A stretch of 13,896 bases of DNA, from the NCBI GenBank assembly GCA_938007945.1, contig CALLME010000150.1, positions 1 to 13,896 on the forward strand, read 5' to 3'. Shown in pieces: positions 1 to 6,414 of this stretch; the first letter of the stretch is position 1, and every line of letters starts with the position of its first letter. The notes beneath the pieces were generated by a model, which saw only the letters and a list, made by a program, of their open reading frames with translations, did no database searches and had not been told where the DNA came from. The stretch comes from an uncultured Caulobacterales bacterium (GTDB taxonomy: Bacteria > Pseudomonadota > Alphaproteobacteria > Caulobacterales > Maricaulaceae). The position numbers and the translations under genes were made by a program.

Positions 1-915
1 AAAGCCTCACAAGCCATTCGCAAAGACTTGCGCGCGGGTATGCGCCTCTCAGAAGCAATGAGTAATCACCTGCCGCAGCTCCCGCGCTATGTTCCGCGCC
101 TCGCGGAATTGGGCGAAGCGACAGGCCAATCGGCCAAAGCGCTCACCGATGCCGCCGAGCGTATGGAATATGAAGATCAAATGCGTAGCGAGATTAGTAC
201 GGCGCTGTCTTACCCGATGTTTCTCGCGGTCATTGGCGGTATCATTACGTTTTTGTTGTTTCTCTTTATCGTGCCGCGCTTTGATCAAATGCTTGCGGGT
301 AATCGTGATAGCTTGCCCATGATGTCAAAATTGGTCATTGGCGCGGGTGTGGGGCTTAAGAATAATCTGTTTGTCGTGCTGCTCGCCATGGGCGCGATAG
401 CTGCAGGGATTATCTATATCAGTCGAAGTGCGTCCTTGAAATCAAGCTTGCGCACTTGGGCGGAAAAGCTGCCAGTGGTTGGTCCTGTCCTTGTGCAATC
501 AGACCTTGGCGGGTGGTCGCGTACAGTCGGTATGGCGCTAGATAATGGCGCGGATCTGTTGACCGCGCTACAACTTGGCGAATACGGTCTTCGCAGCGGA
601 CGGCTCCAAGCGGGCATGCGCGTGGTGCGCAGCGAAATTCGCGCAGGTCGAAACATCGACGAAGTGCTTGAAGAAAATATCACAGATTTTGATCCGCTCA
701 CAATTGATTTGGTGCGCACAGGTCGCGCCTCTGGCGGGCTGGCGGATATGCTTTTATTTGTCGGCAAAACGCAAGAGGCGGAGACGAAGGAGCTGACAAA
801 ACGGCTCTCGACTTTGGCCGAACCCATCGCGATTATGCTGATTGCAGGGATTGTCGGCACGATCGTGATTTCCATCGTGCTTGCCATGACATCGCTTTAT
901 GATTTCGCGATTTAA
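1..915 (+). CDS. gspF: GspF, T2SS inner-membrane platform protein (5' end outside window)
   Basis: GspF is the polytopic inner-membrane protein at the centre of the T2SS platform; it contacts GspE and GspL. The frame is open from base 1, so the first TTG in frame (base 28) is not the start; about 304 residues remain of a usual ~400, so roughly the first 100 are missing. The first T2SSF domain ends in a hydrophobic segment around window residues 70-95 preceded by the typical ALSYPMFL stretch. The second domain follows (LPVVGPVLVQSDLGGWSRT, then GLADMLLFVG) and ends in a last membrane helix near the C terminus (IMLIAGIVGTIVISIVLAM). The TAA at 913-915 lies 12 nt from the stop of gspO on the other strand. 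It is the only gsp gene here reading rightward, so its promoter lies off the window. A PilC or other T4P platform protein is possible by sequence alone, but the context favours GspF. Confidence 0.93.
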   Translation, partial: KASQAIRKDLRAGMRLSEAMSNHLPQLPRYVPRLAELGEATGQSAKALTDAAERMEYEDQMRSEISTALSYPMFLAVIGGIITFLLFLFIVPRFDQMLAGNRDSLPMMSKLVIGAGVGLKNNLFVVLLAMGAIAAGIIYISRSASLKSSLRTWAEKLPVVGPVLVQSDLGGWSRTVGMALDNGADLLTALQLGEYGLRSGRLQAGMRVVRSEIRAGRNIDEVLEENITDFDPLTIDLVRTGRASGGLADMLLFVGKTQEAETKELTKRLSTLAEPIAIMLIAGIVGTIVISIVLAMTSLYDFAI

Positions 916-927
916 GCTAAGTGGTTT

Positions 928-1398
928 TTAGATAAGTTGATGGGCTGTCCACACCGCGAAAATTCCGACCGCGAGGCAAGGCCCAAATGGCACCCAATTA
1001 TCATACTCATTTTCTGGGATATCCGACCTTATTTTTGCCCCTGACACCCCGAACAAAGCGATAATAATGCCGAGCAGGCTTGCGATGAGGACTATCATCG
1101 GCAGACCCATCCAGCCGACCCACGCCCCGCCTGCCGCGAGGAGTTTTGCATCACCCCGCCCGAGGCCGTCTATACCGCGCAGACGTTTAAACGCATAGGC
1201 GATCATGACAAATGCGCCGTATCCAATGGCCATCCCAATCAGAGCGGGAATGAGGGCGTCTGCAAGATAACTCTGCAAAATCCCCATTCCGATGAGCGGA
1301 AATGTGAGTACATCTGGCAAACGAAATTCGCGCAAATCAATATAAGACAGCGCCAACAAAAAGACCGCCAAAACACCCCCCCAAATAAACAGCATCAC
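928..1398 (-). CDS. gspO: Prepilin peptidase (A24 aspartyl protease), catalytic domain only
   Basis: This membrane aspartyl protease would cleave the leader peptides of GspG/H/I/J/K at the cytoplasmic face. The protein is 156 aa with about five or six hydrophobic segments. The two conserved catalytic aspartates are visible: D21 in YIDLREFRLPD and D83 in GLGRGDAKLLAAGGAWVGW; the family's late VPFGP motif is at 136-140. Full-length PilD/GspO enzymes are about 270-290 aa and carry an N-terminal cysteine-rich methyltransferase region, which is absent. The protein is therefore the size of CpaA/TadV-type single-domain enzymes. The GTG start at 1398 overlaps the gspH stop as GTGA; an ATG follows immediately (1395), and either could be used. 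Last gene of the gspE-G-H-O block, so translationally coupled to gspH. Confidence 0.9.
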   Translation of the reverse strand: MMLFIWGGVLAVFLLALSYIDLREFRLPDVLTFPLIGMGILQSYLADALIPALIGMAIGYGAFVMIAYAFKRLRGIDGLGRGDAKLLAAGGAWVGWMGLPMIVLIASLLGIIIALFGVSGAKIRSDIPENEYDNWVPFGPCLAVGIFAVWTAHQLI

Positions 1399-1853
1399 TG
1401 TTGCAGGCTCACGCGCTCAGCGTTGCATTTGGGCGGATTGAGGCGAAAGACCGCAAGGCGACCCTCTGGGTTTTTTATTGACACATAACCACCAGAGCAA
1501 ACGCCGCTCGCGGAAATCTCAATGATGTCACCTTCCACAAGCCACCCCTCAGGCACATCAAAACGGCGTAGGGTTTGTAAACCGCGCTTATCAAGTTCAG
1601 ACTCGGTCACACTTTCCGTGACAAGGCTGCGGGCCGAACTGTTTAACATAGCATCAGAGCGCACAAGCAAGACATCGGCCATGGCGGCCTCTGCTGTGCG
1701 GATAAACCGGTTGCTTTCAATTGCGCCAATCATGCGGGCGCCAACAACGCTCAGCATGAGGCCCATAATCGCAAGCACGACCATCACTTCTAGCAGTGAG
1801 AACCCTGCCTCGCGCGCGCGTGGATTTTTCGTCTTATGAGGAAATATCGGCAT
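1395..1853 (-). CDS. gspH: GspH, minor pseudopilin
   Basis: GspH is a minor pseudopilin of the pseudopilus tip. The prepilin signature is clear: a basic leader ending in Gly, then FSLLEVMVVLAIMGLML, with Glu at +5 and a long hydrophobic helix. The frame extends to an ATG at 1901, but that start would overlap gspG by 68 nt. The ATG at 1853 gives a normal 17-residue leader and a 20-nt overlap, so I chose it (152 aa); neither start has a strong Shine-Dalgarno sequence. The C-terminal half is poorly conserved, as is usual for GspH, and has two cysteines (SGVCSGG and PPKCNAE) that could form a disulfide. Assignment as H rather than I or J rests on its position after gspG and on the basic leader and size. 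Confidence 0.82.
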   Translation of the reverse strand: MPIFPHKTKNPRAREAGFSLLEVMVVLAIMGLMLSVVGARMIGAIESNRFIRTAEAAMADVLLVRSDAMLNSSARSLVTESVTESELDKRGLQTLRRFDVPEGWLVEGDIIEISASGVCSGGYVSIKNPEGRLAVFRLNPPKCNAERVSLQQ

Positions 1854-2301
1854 TATTGCCGCTGCCGCCAACAGTCCCATCCGCGCCGTAAGAAATGACA
1901 TAAGGCGTGCTCATGCGGCCATTTTCTTGAGCAATGGGCGGCTGATAAACATAAGCATTTTTCCAAGGGTCGAGCGGAATTTCACCTTCCATATAAGGCC
2001 CGTACCACGACCCGTTATCACCTGCGGGCGGGGAGACGAGCACGGCGAGTCCCTCTTCACCTGAGGGATAGCGACCTGTATCCAGTTTAAAACTATCCAA
2101 GGCTAGCCGTAGGGTTTTAGCTTGCGCTTGGGCGGCTGTAACCTGAGCTTTGTCAACATTGCCAAGAAGACGCGGGGCCACAAGGCCCATGAGTGTCCCA
2201 ATGATTGCGAGCACCACCAGAATTTCGAGCAGGCTGTAACCCGCCTCTTTATCTTGAACCTTTGTGATCGGGGTTTTTGAATCAACTGTAATTTTACGCA
2301 T
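1834..2301 (-). CDS. gspG: GspG, major pseudopilin
   Basis: GspG is the main subunit of the periplasmic pseudopilus. From the ATG at 2301 the protein is 155 aa: a basic leader (MRKITVDSKTPITKVQDKEAG), then YSLLEILVVLAIIGTLMGLVAPRLLG with Glu at +5. Tyr rather than Phe occupies +1. Family landmarks follow: LDTGRYPSGEEGLAVL, GPYMEG and PLDPWKNAYVYQ. The C-terminal loop SYGADGTVGGSGNNADISS matches the calcium-binding loop of characterised GspG proteins. The frame is open up to 2379, but residues before 2307 lie within gspE coding sequence. A GGAG at 2311-2314 sits 9 nt before the 2301 ATG and only 3 nt before an ATG at 2307, which favours 2301. The start overlaps the gspE stop by 8 nt, which suggests translational coupling. 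Confidence 0.96.
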   Translation of the reverse strand: MRKITVDSKTPITKVQDKEAGYSLLEILVVLAIIGTLMGLVAPRLLGNVDKAQVTAAQAQAKTLRLALDSFKLDTGRYPSGEEGLAVLVSPPAGDNGSWYGPYMEGEIPLDPWKNAYVYQPPIAQENGRMSTPYVISYGADGTVGGSGNNADISS

Positions 2302-4045
2302 CTTCATTATCTCCAGATAAATCAACTGTCGTGGCATTGGCACCGCAAACGCGAAACACTTCGGTGAGTGTTGTAACACCGGAGCGAGCTTTTAATATCC
2401 CGTCTTCGAGCAGGGTAATAAAGCCCTGGCCCCGCGCGACTTCAAGAAGTTTTTGCAGGCTTGCGCCCTCTAAAATAGCTTCTGATAGCGCATTGTCCAT
2501 TTTCACAGTCTCAAAAATCGCGACGCGGCCGTTAAAGCCAGTATGGTTACAGGCGGGGCAGCCTTGGCTCTCGCGCCAATTATTTTTGCCTTTGAGCTGC
2601 GGATCAATTATGGCGCCACTTTTAATCATGTCCCAAATCATATTCTCGCCGTCAGGCTTAGCCACAGGCACGGAACAGCTTTGGCAGAGGCGGCGCACAA
2701 GGCGCTGTGCCACTAATCCGCGCACAGCTGATATAACCATATAAGGCTCAAGCCCGATATCCACGAGACGAGCAACTGCGGCGAGAGCTGAATTTGTGTG
2801 CAGCGTCGAGAGCACTAAGTGTCCCGTCAGCGCGGCTTGGGCGGCAATGGTGGCCGTCTCGCCGTCACGAATCTCGCCGACCATAATAATGTCTGGGTCT
2901 TGACGCAAAATCGCGCGCAGCCCCTTGGCGAAGGTATAGCCTATCCCTGCATTGGTCTGTATCTGGATAATGCCGTCCATGTCATATTCGACGGGGTCTT
3001 CAATGGTGATAATCTTGCGCACACCGTCATTCAGCCCGCGCAGGCCTCGATATAACGTCGTCGATTTACCTGAACCCGTTGGCCCCGTGACAAGGATAAC
3101 GCCGTTGGGCTGGGATAAAAGCTCTTGCAGTGTCGTTTTGGCGTGGCCCTCAAGCCCTATGGCTTCCAGATCTGGGAGTTCGGTTTCTTTCTTAAGCAGG
3201 CGCATGACAAGGCTCTCACCCCATGACCCAGGGAGAGCGGAGACGCGCAGGTCAATGTCTTGGCCTGCAAAGCGGATTGTCTGACGTCCGTCTTGGGGCA
3301 GGCGGCGCTCGGCAATGTCCATGCCTGAGAGCAGCTTGATACGGCTGGCGACAGCGTCAAAATTAGATTTCGGGTCGGTTTGTTTGGTGTGCAACACGCC
3401 GTCTATGCGGTAACGGACTTGGAATTTATGCTCAAACGGCTCGATGTGAATATCAGAGGCGTTTTCGCGCAGAGCGGTGGAGAAGACACGGTTTACAAAA
3501 TCAATCACAGGGGCTTCTTCAGCCATTTCCTTCAGCCGCACCGTGTCATCATCCGTCAGCCCGTCGGTATCTTTGAGGCTGTCTTCGCGGATATGAAACA
3601 GCGCTTTTTCAATCGTCTGGTTACTGGCGACAAAATCCGAAAGTTCGACGCCAGCCTTATAGCAGCGCCGCTCTATCTGTTCACGAAGTTCAGGCGAGAC
3701 TATGTCTTGCGCGAGCATAAAGACAGGGGCTGTATCAGACGTTTGCCACACTGCACATTGTCGCGCCGTGAGCCAACGCGCGTTTAGACCGAGCGTTGTC
3801 ATCGCGCGACTGTAATCATCGGGGTCAATACTGACGCGCTCTGATAGCATAATCGGTAGGCCAAGCTGCTCACTTTGCGCAATCAGCAAGTCCTCTTCTG
3901 AGACTGCGCCGATACGCAGCAAGGCTTGGCCTAGTAGACCGCCCGCTTCCGCCTGCAGGCGGCTCGCTTGCGCGATGTCAGCCGCTTTGACAAGGCCGCG
4001 GGCCTGAAGAATATCTCCGATAGTGTTGGTCTGTGCGCTTTGCAT
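2294..4045 (-). CDS. gspE: GspE, T2SS assembly ATPase
   Basis: GspE is the cytoplasmic hexameric ATPase that powers pseudopilus extension, anchored through GspL. It is 583 aa, normal to slightly long for the family. An N-terminal MshEN/T2SSE_N-like region covers about 1-150 (for example LLGQALLRIGAVSEEDL). The ATPase core contains Walker A GPTGSGKST at 321-329, an Asp box IITIEDPVEYDMDG near 345-358, Walker B DPDIIMVGEIRDGE at 383-396, and a His box LTGHLVLSTLHTNSA at 407-420. A tetracysteine zinc motif follows (CQSC at 454-457 and CPAC at 496-499); it is typical of GspE/PilB and separates this from retraction ATPases. The ATG at 4045 is preceded by AAGGA at about 8 nt and by a good promoter at 4066-4093. 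It leads the block gspE-G-H-O. Confidence 0.97.
   Translation of the reverse strand: MQSAQTNTIGDILQARGLVKAADIAQASRLQAEAGGLLGQALLRIGAVSEEDLLIAQSEQLGLPIMLSERVSIDPDDYSRAMTTLGLNARWLTARQCAVWQTSDTAPVFMLAQDIVSPELREQIERRCYKAGVELSDFVASNQTIEKALFHIREDSLKDTDGLTDDDTVRLKEMAEEAPVIDFVNRVFSTALRENASDIHIEPFEHKFQVRYRIDGVLHTKQTDPKSNFDAVASRIKLLSGMDIAERRLPQDGRQTIRFAGQDIDLRVSALPGSWGESLVMRLLKKETELPDLEAIGLEGHAKTTLQELLSQPNGVILVTGPTGSGKSTTLYRGLRGLNDGVRKIITIEDPVEYDMDGIIQIQTNAGIGYTFAKGLRAILRQDPDIIMVGEIRDGETATIAAQAALTGHLVLSTLHTNSALAAVARLVDIGLEPYMVISAVRGLVAQRLVRRLCQSCSVPVAKPDGENMIWDMIKSGAIIDPQLKGKNNWRESQGCPACNHTGFNGRVAIFETVKMDNALSEAILEGASLQKLLEVARGQGFITLLEDGILKARSGVTTLTEVFRVCGANATTVDLSGDNEDA
2311..2314 (-). promoter_or_regulatory. 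Ribosome binding site deciding the gspG start
   Basis: GGAG on the minus strand inside the end of gspE. Spacing is 9 nt to the ATG at 2301 and 3 nt to the ATG at 2307. It argues against the much longer open frame reaching 2379. Confidence 0.6.
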
Positions 4046-4065
4046 GAATGTGTCCTTAGCCGCTT

Positions 4066-4093
4066 ATTATAACGCACGCAGCTTAAAAGTTAA
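4066..4093 (-). promoter_or_regulatory. Sigma70-like promoter for gspE-G-H-O
   Basis: Minus-strand -10 element TATAAT (4066-4071, perfect consensus), a 16-nt spacer and -35 element TTAACT (4088-4093, 4 of 6 consensus). Predicted transcription starts near 4059, giving a short leader of about 14 nt that includes the gspE Shine-Dalgarno sequence AAGGA. The promoter lies between the terminator of the upstream gene (4144-4176) and gspE, so this block appears to be transcribed independently of its neighbour. Confidence 0.65.
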
Positions 4094-4143
4094 AACAGAA
4101 ATGCAGATGTGTTGGGACAGTGCGCAGATGATACATTGGCGCA

Positions 4144-4176
4144 TAAAAAAACGGCCCCTCCAAAAGGAGAGGCCGT
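4144..4176 (-). terminator. Rho-independent terminator of the exported-protein gene
   Basis: The minus-strand transcript forms an 11-bp stem (ACGGCCUCUCC with GGAGGGGCCGU), a UUUU loop and a run of seven U. One pair is G-U in the minus transcript and would be a C-A mismatch in the plus transcript, which supports leftward function. It lies 22 nt past the stop codon of the 480-aa exported-protein gene and 51 nt before the gspE -35 element, so it should insulate gspE from that gene. Confidence 0.93.
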
Positions 4177-4198
4177 CTAAAAGTTTTAAACGTTACGA

Positions 4199-5641
4199 CT
4201 AGTTGTCGTCGTCGTTTAGGTTAGGCTCAAGAACATCTTCTTGGTCGTTATTCGCACCGTCGTTAAACGCTGAGACGACACCACCTTTAAGCATCATACG
4301 GTCGATATCTACGTCTGTGTTTGGTGTTTCAAGGTTGATAAGAACATCAAAACGTCCAACAGTTGCCGGAACTGGCATTGTTGTAGACACAAGTACTGCT
4401 TCACCCGCGCTGTCGGCTGTGACTGCACCTGAATATGTACCGTTAGCGTTAGAATTTTCGAGTGTCAGTGAGTAATCAACTGTGTCTCCAGCGGTAAGGC
4501 CTGTGATACGGTAGACACTCAATGTCGGAGAAGAAATTGCTGGGCCAGCGTTCCAGTCAAAGTAACCAAACTCGCGACCTTGACGCTGAAGCGAGTCAAG
4601 TGGACCAGTAGCGCCTGGCTCAGACATGATAAGGTCCGGAAGACCTGTGTCACGGAATGAAACAGAAGAGTTACCAATGCTAACAGTCTGTGTTGGGATG
4701 ACAGTTGTGCCGTCAAAAGTTACGCGGAAGTTGTCCGCTGTGCCGTCTAGCATTTCAGCGATACGGTTTGGATCTGTGATGTTGAAACGGAAAAGGTTAC
4801 CCATTTTCACGCCAAATGATGCTGTACCGTTGTTTTGGCCCACAGATGCAGCTGTAATAGCTGACGCATCTTCAAAAACCATGTCAAACGTAATGGCATC
4901 AACATCAGCTGCCACAAGTGGCTGTCCTGCTGCTGTACCAGTGCGAGAGACTGAAACAAGCGGGTCAATTTCGTAGTTGATGGCACCAAGAATGATTGGT
5001 GATGAGATTGGAGTACCAGATGGGTCAAACTCAGCAAGCGCTGTGTAGCCAGATGCAAGCGTGATAGTTGTGTCAGATGTCGCTTCATCAGATGTCACAA
5101 CACCGTCAACTGCTGACTCACACCCTGCAAAAACTGCATTTGTCGCGTCCGCAGTGACAGTTCCCTCTTCAATAGGGGTACCTTCCTCTGTAGCAACAGT
5201 AACAGTTAGAGAGCCTGTTGGGCAATCTGCAAGTGAAAGTGGGAAGTTGAATGTTAGTGGCGCGCCGCTACCTGCAGTCGCGAAGATCGCCGCTAGGAAC
5301 TCAACAGAGCTTGTGCCTGCTTGACCTGAGCCATTTTGTACAGTTGCAGAACTTGCAACGCCGCCAATGTCACCACCAGTGATGTCTCTAGTAAAGACAA
5401 CGCCTGTAGGCAGAGTAACGCCTATCACCAGGTTTGCACCGCCTGGGAAACGGTCAGTACCGTTTGGTGATACGTTAAACGCGAAGTCACCAAAGTCTGC
5501 TGCTGGTGTGATTGGCGTTTCAAGCTCAAGTGCTGGCGTCAATGTTCCGCCAGATGTGGTGTTCGTAAGAACGAGCGCGTTCGCTGAACCCGCTGTAATT
5601 GCCACCATAGATACGGCGGCTAGGAGTGATTTGATTTTCAT
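4199..5641 (-). CDS. Exported acidic, lysine-poor protein of unknown family; candidate T2SS substrate or surface protein
   Basis: I do not recognise a domain family. Residues 1-22 are a clear Sec signal peptide (MKIK, a hydrophobic core, then SANA before L23) with no lipobox. The mature part (about 458 aa) is rich in Thr, Ser, Ala, Gly, Val, Asp and Asn and looks like all-beta extracellular sequence. It has only two lysines (K279, K452), two cysteines that could form one disulfide (C140, C174), and an acidic, Asn/Asp-rich tail ending NLNDDDN that might bind a divalent cation. There is no second membrane helix, PEP-CTERM motif or visible catalytic motif. The start has a strong GAGGA 4 nt upstream. 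Arginine codons are almost all CGT/CGC and one strong terminator ends the unit, consistent with high expression. It lies between two T2SS blocks on the same strand but has its own promoter. Export is well supported; T2SS dependence and an S-layer-like or adhesive role are inference. Confidence 0.85.
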   Translation of the reverse strand: MKIKSLLAAVSMVAITAGSANALVLTNTTSGGTLTPALELETPITPAADFGDFAFNVSPNGTDRFPGGANLVIGVTLPTGVVFTRDITGGDIGGVASSATVQNGSGQAGTSSVEFLAAIFATAGSGAPLTFNFPLSLADCPTGSLTVTVATEEGTPIEEGTVTADATNAVFAGCESAVDGVVTSDEATSDTTITLASGYTALAEFDPSGTPISSPIILGAINYEIDPLVSVSRTGTAAGQPLVAADVDAITFDMVFEDASAITAASVGQNNGTASFGVKMGNLFRFNITDPNRIAEMLDGTADNFRVTFDGTTVIPTQTVSIGNSSVSFRDTGLPDLIMSEPGATGPLDSLQRQGREFGYFDWNAGPAISSPTLSVYRITGLTAGDTVDYSLTLENSNANGTYSGAVTADSAGEAVLVSTTMPVPATVGRFDVLINLETPNTDVDIDRMMLKGGVVSAFNDGANNDQEDVLEPNLNDDDN

Positions 5642-5673
5642 GTTTTCCTCACCTGTTAATCAAAATATAAATA

Positions 5674-5687
5674 TGCAGAAATCTGCA
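5674..5687. repeat. Perfect 14-bp palindrome in the exported-protein leader
   Basis: TGCAGAAATCTGCA: 6-bp arms around AA, or in RNA a 5-bp stem with a 4-nt loop. It ends 32 nt before the start codon, inside the predicted leader. It could be a repressor dyad or an mRNA-stabilising 5' hairpin; the sequence does not decide. Confidence 0.5.
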
Positions 5688-5755
5688 CGCTTCTGAAGGG
5701 CAAGCATCCAAAGGTACGGGGAATCAAATCGCCACCCCCTCATATGCCTACTGCG

Positions 5756-5784
5756 TCTATAGGTGGGGGAAATCCTAGCGTCAA
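5756..5784 (-). promoter_or_regulatory. Strong sigma70-like promoter of the exported-protein gene
   Basis: Minus-strand -35 TTGACG (5779-5784, 5 of 6 consensus), 17-nt spacer, -10 TATAGA (5756-5761). The predicted start near 5749 gives a leader of about 108 nt. This is a better -35 match than the gspE promoter has and fits a highly expressed single-gene unit. Confidence 0.72.
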
Positions 5785-5888
5785 GAGTTCCTGCGCATAG
5801 ATTCGACCTCAATCCCCGCAAAATCGCGTCCAAGATGTATTTTTATCACACTGTTATCAAAAGCTTAACAAAATTTGCCCGTTTTAGG

Positions 5889-5907
5889 TCTAAGGATTGG
5901 GCTTAGA
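5889..5907 (-). terminator. Weak inverted repeat after gspI (possible weak terminator)
   Basis: Arms TCTAAG and CTTAGA, 6 bp with a 7-nt loop, about 20 nt past the gspI stop. The stem is AT-rich and no U-run follows (CCTAAAAC in the minus transcript), so it is not a standard intrinsic terminator. Read-through from gspI into the exported-protein gene cannot be excluded. Confidence 0.25.
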
Positions 5908-5928
5908 TAGCTAACAGAACCACATATG

Positions 5929-6402
5929 CTATAATGCGCTTAAAAGTGAGCTATTGGGGTGCCATCCCAAGCTGTCAAAGCTAAAATTTTCTACAAAACC
6001 GTCATTAAAAACCATATTTATCTGTATCTGATACAGCGTAATGTCATTTCGTGTCCGAAAACCCGCGACATCTCTAACGGGTGTGGGCCCTAATTTGGGC
6101 ACAGCTTGCCAATTTAGCTGTCCATAGGGCGTGGCAAGTTCGCCCGCGCTCAATTGATCCAGATTGAGGGCCGAAATATGAGCCATAGCCAGTTCTTGTG
6201 TCGCCAAACGCCTTTCGCTGCGCTCTATGGCTTCTGTTGTGGTCACAAACTGACTTTGAAGCGCAAGGAGCGGCAGCAGCGCCCCTGCAAGCACCGCCAT
6301 AGCTATGAGCGCTTCGAGTACGGAGAAGCCGCCCTCGCGTGAACGCCGCGCGGTAGATTGGCAATATCGCCCTCGGTTCATATTGTGTGGCCTAACTGTC
6401 AC
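5929..6402 (-). CDS. gspI: GspI, minor pseudopilin
   Basis: GspI is a minor pseudopilin that nucleates the tip complex with GspJ and GspK. The signature is a basic leader ending in GG, then FSVLEALIAMAVLAGALLPLLAL with Glu at +5; the FSVLEALIAMAVL wording is characteristic of GspI. Later parts also fit (ERRLATQELAMAHIS, and a YQIQINMVF strand near the end). The GTG at 6402 gives 157 aa and lies 12 nt after the gspD stop with GAGAGG just upstream; an ATG at 6381 giving an 18-residue leader is an equally good alternative. It follows gspD, separated by five genes from its usual partners gspJ and gspK, and is the last gene of the J-K-L-M-C-D-I block. Confidence 0.88.
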   Translation of the reverse strand: MTVRPHNMNRGRYCQSTARRSREGGFSVLEALIAMAVLAGALLPLLALQSQFVTTTEAIERSERRLATQELAMAHISALNLDQLSAGELATPYGQLNWQAVPKLGPTPVRDVAGFRTRNDITLYQIQINMVFNDGFVENFSFDSLGWHPNSSLLSAL

Positions 6403-6414
6403 GCGCCTCTCATA

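Larger units (their letters stand above)
5642..5928 (-). other. 287-nt intergenic region: leader and promoter of the exported-protein gene, end of gspI
   Basis: No credible gene is present. From gspI leftward it holds a 6-bp inverted repeat (5889-5907), an AT-rich stretch with a 5-bp dyad (tgtta at 5852-5856 and taaca at 5866-5870), a strong promoter (5756-5784), and a leader of about 108 nt with a short perfect palindrome (5674-5687) and a strong Shine-Dalgarno sequence. The AT-rich dyad and the leader palindrome are the only candidates for regulator binding; I match neither to a known operator. Confidence 0.7.

Noticed and set aside
916..927. Bidirectional terminator between convergent gspF and gspO
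   Set aside because: Only 12 nt separate the stops and I see no stem-loop with a T-run there or just past either stop.
1854..1901. N-terminal extension of gspH to the ATG at 1901
   Set aside because: It would overlap gspG by 68 nt, lengthen the prepilin leader to 33 residues with hydrophobic sequence, and has no better Shine-Dalgarno sequence than the start at 1853.
2302..2379. N-terminal extension of gspG to 2379
   Set aside because: The extra residues are encoded within gspE in another frame. The Shine-Dalgarno GGAG at 2311-2314 supports the internal ATG, which gives a normal leader.
5061..5696. Plus-strand open frames across the exported-protein gene (5061-5324, 5367-5696)
   Set aside because: They are antisense to a gene with signal peptide, promoter, ribosome site and terminator, and show Val/Ser/Thr-rich shadow composition with no recognisable motif.
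5731..5770. C-rich and G-rich tracts (ccaccccc and ggtggggg) near the exported-protein promoter as a hairpin
   Set aside because: The tracts are not reverse complements end to end; only about 5 bp can pair around a large loop, and the G-rich tract falls in the promoter spacer.
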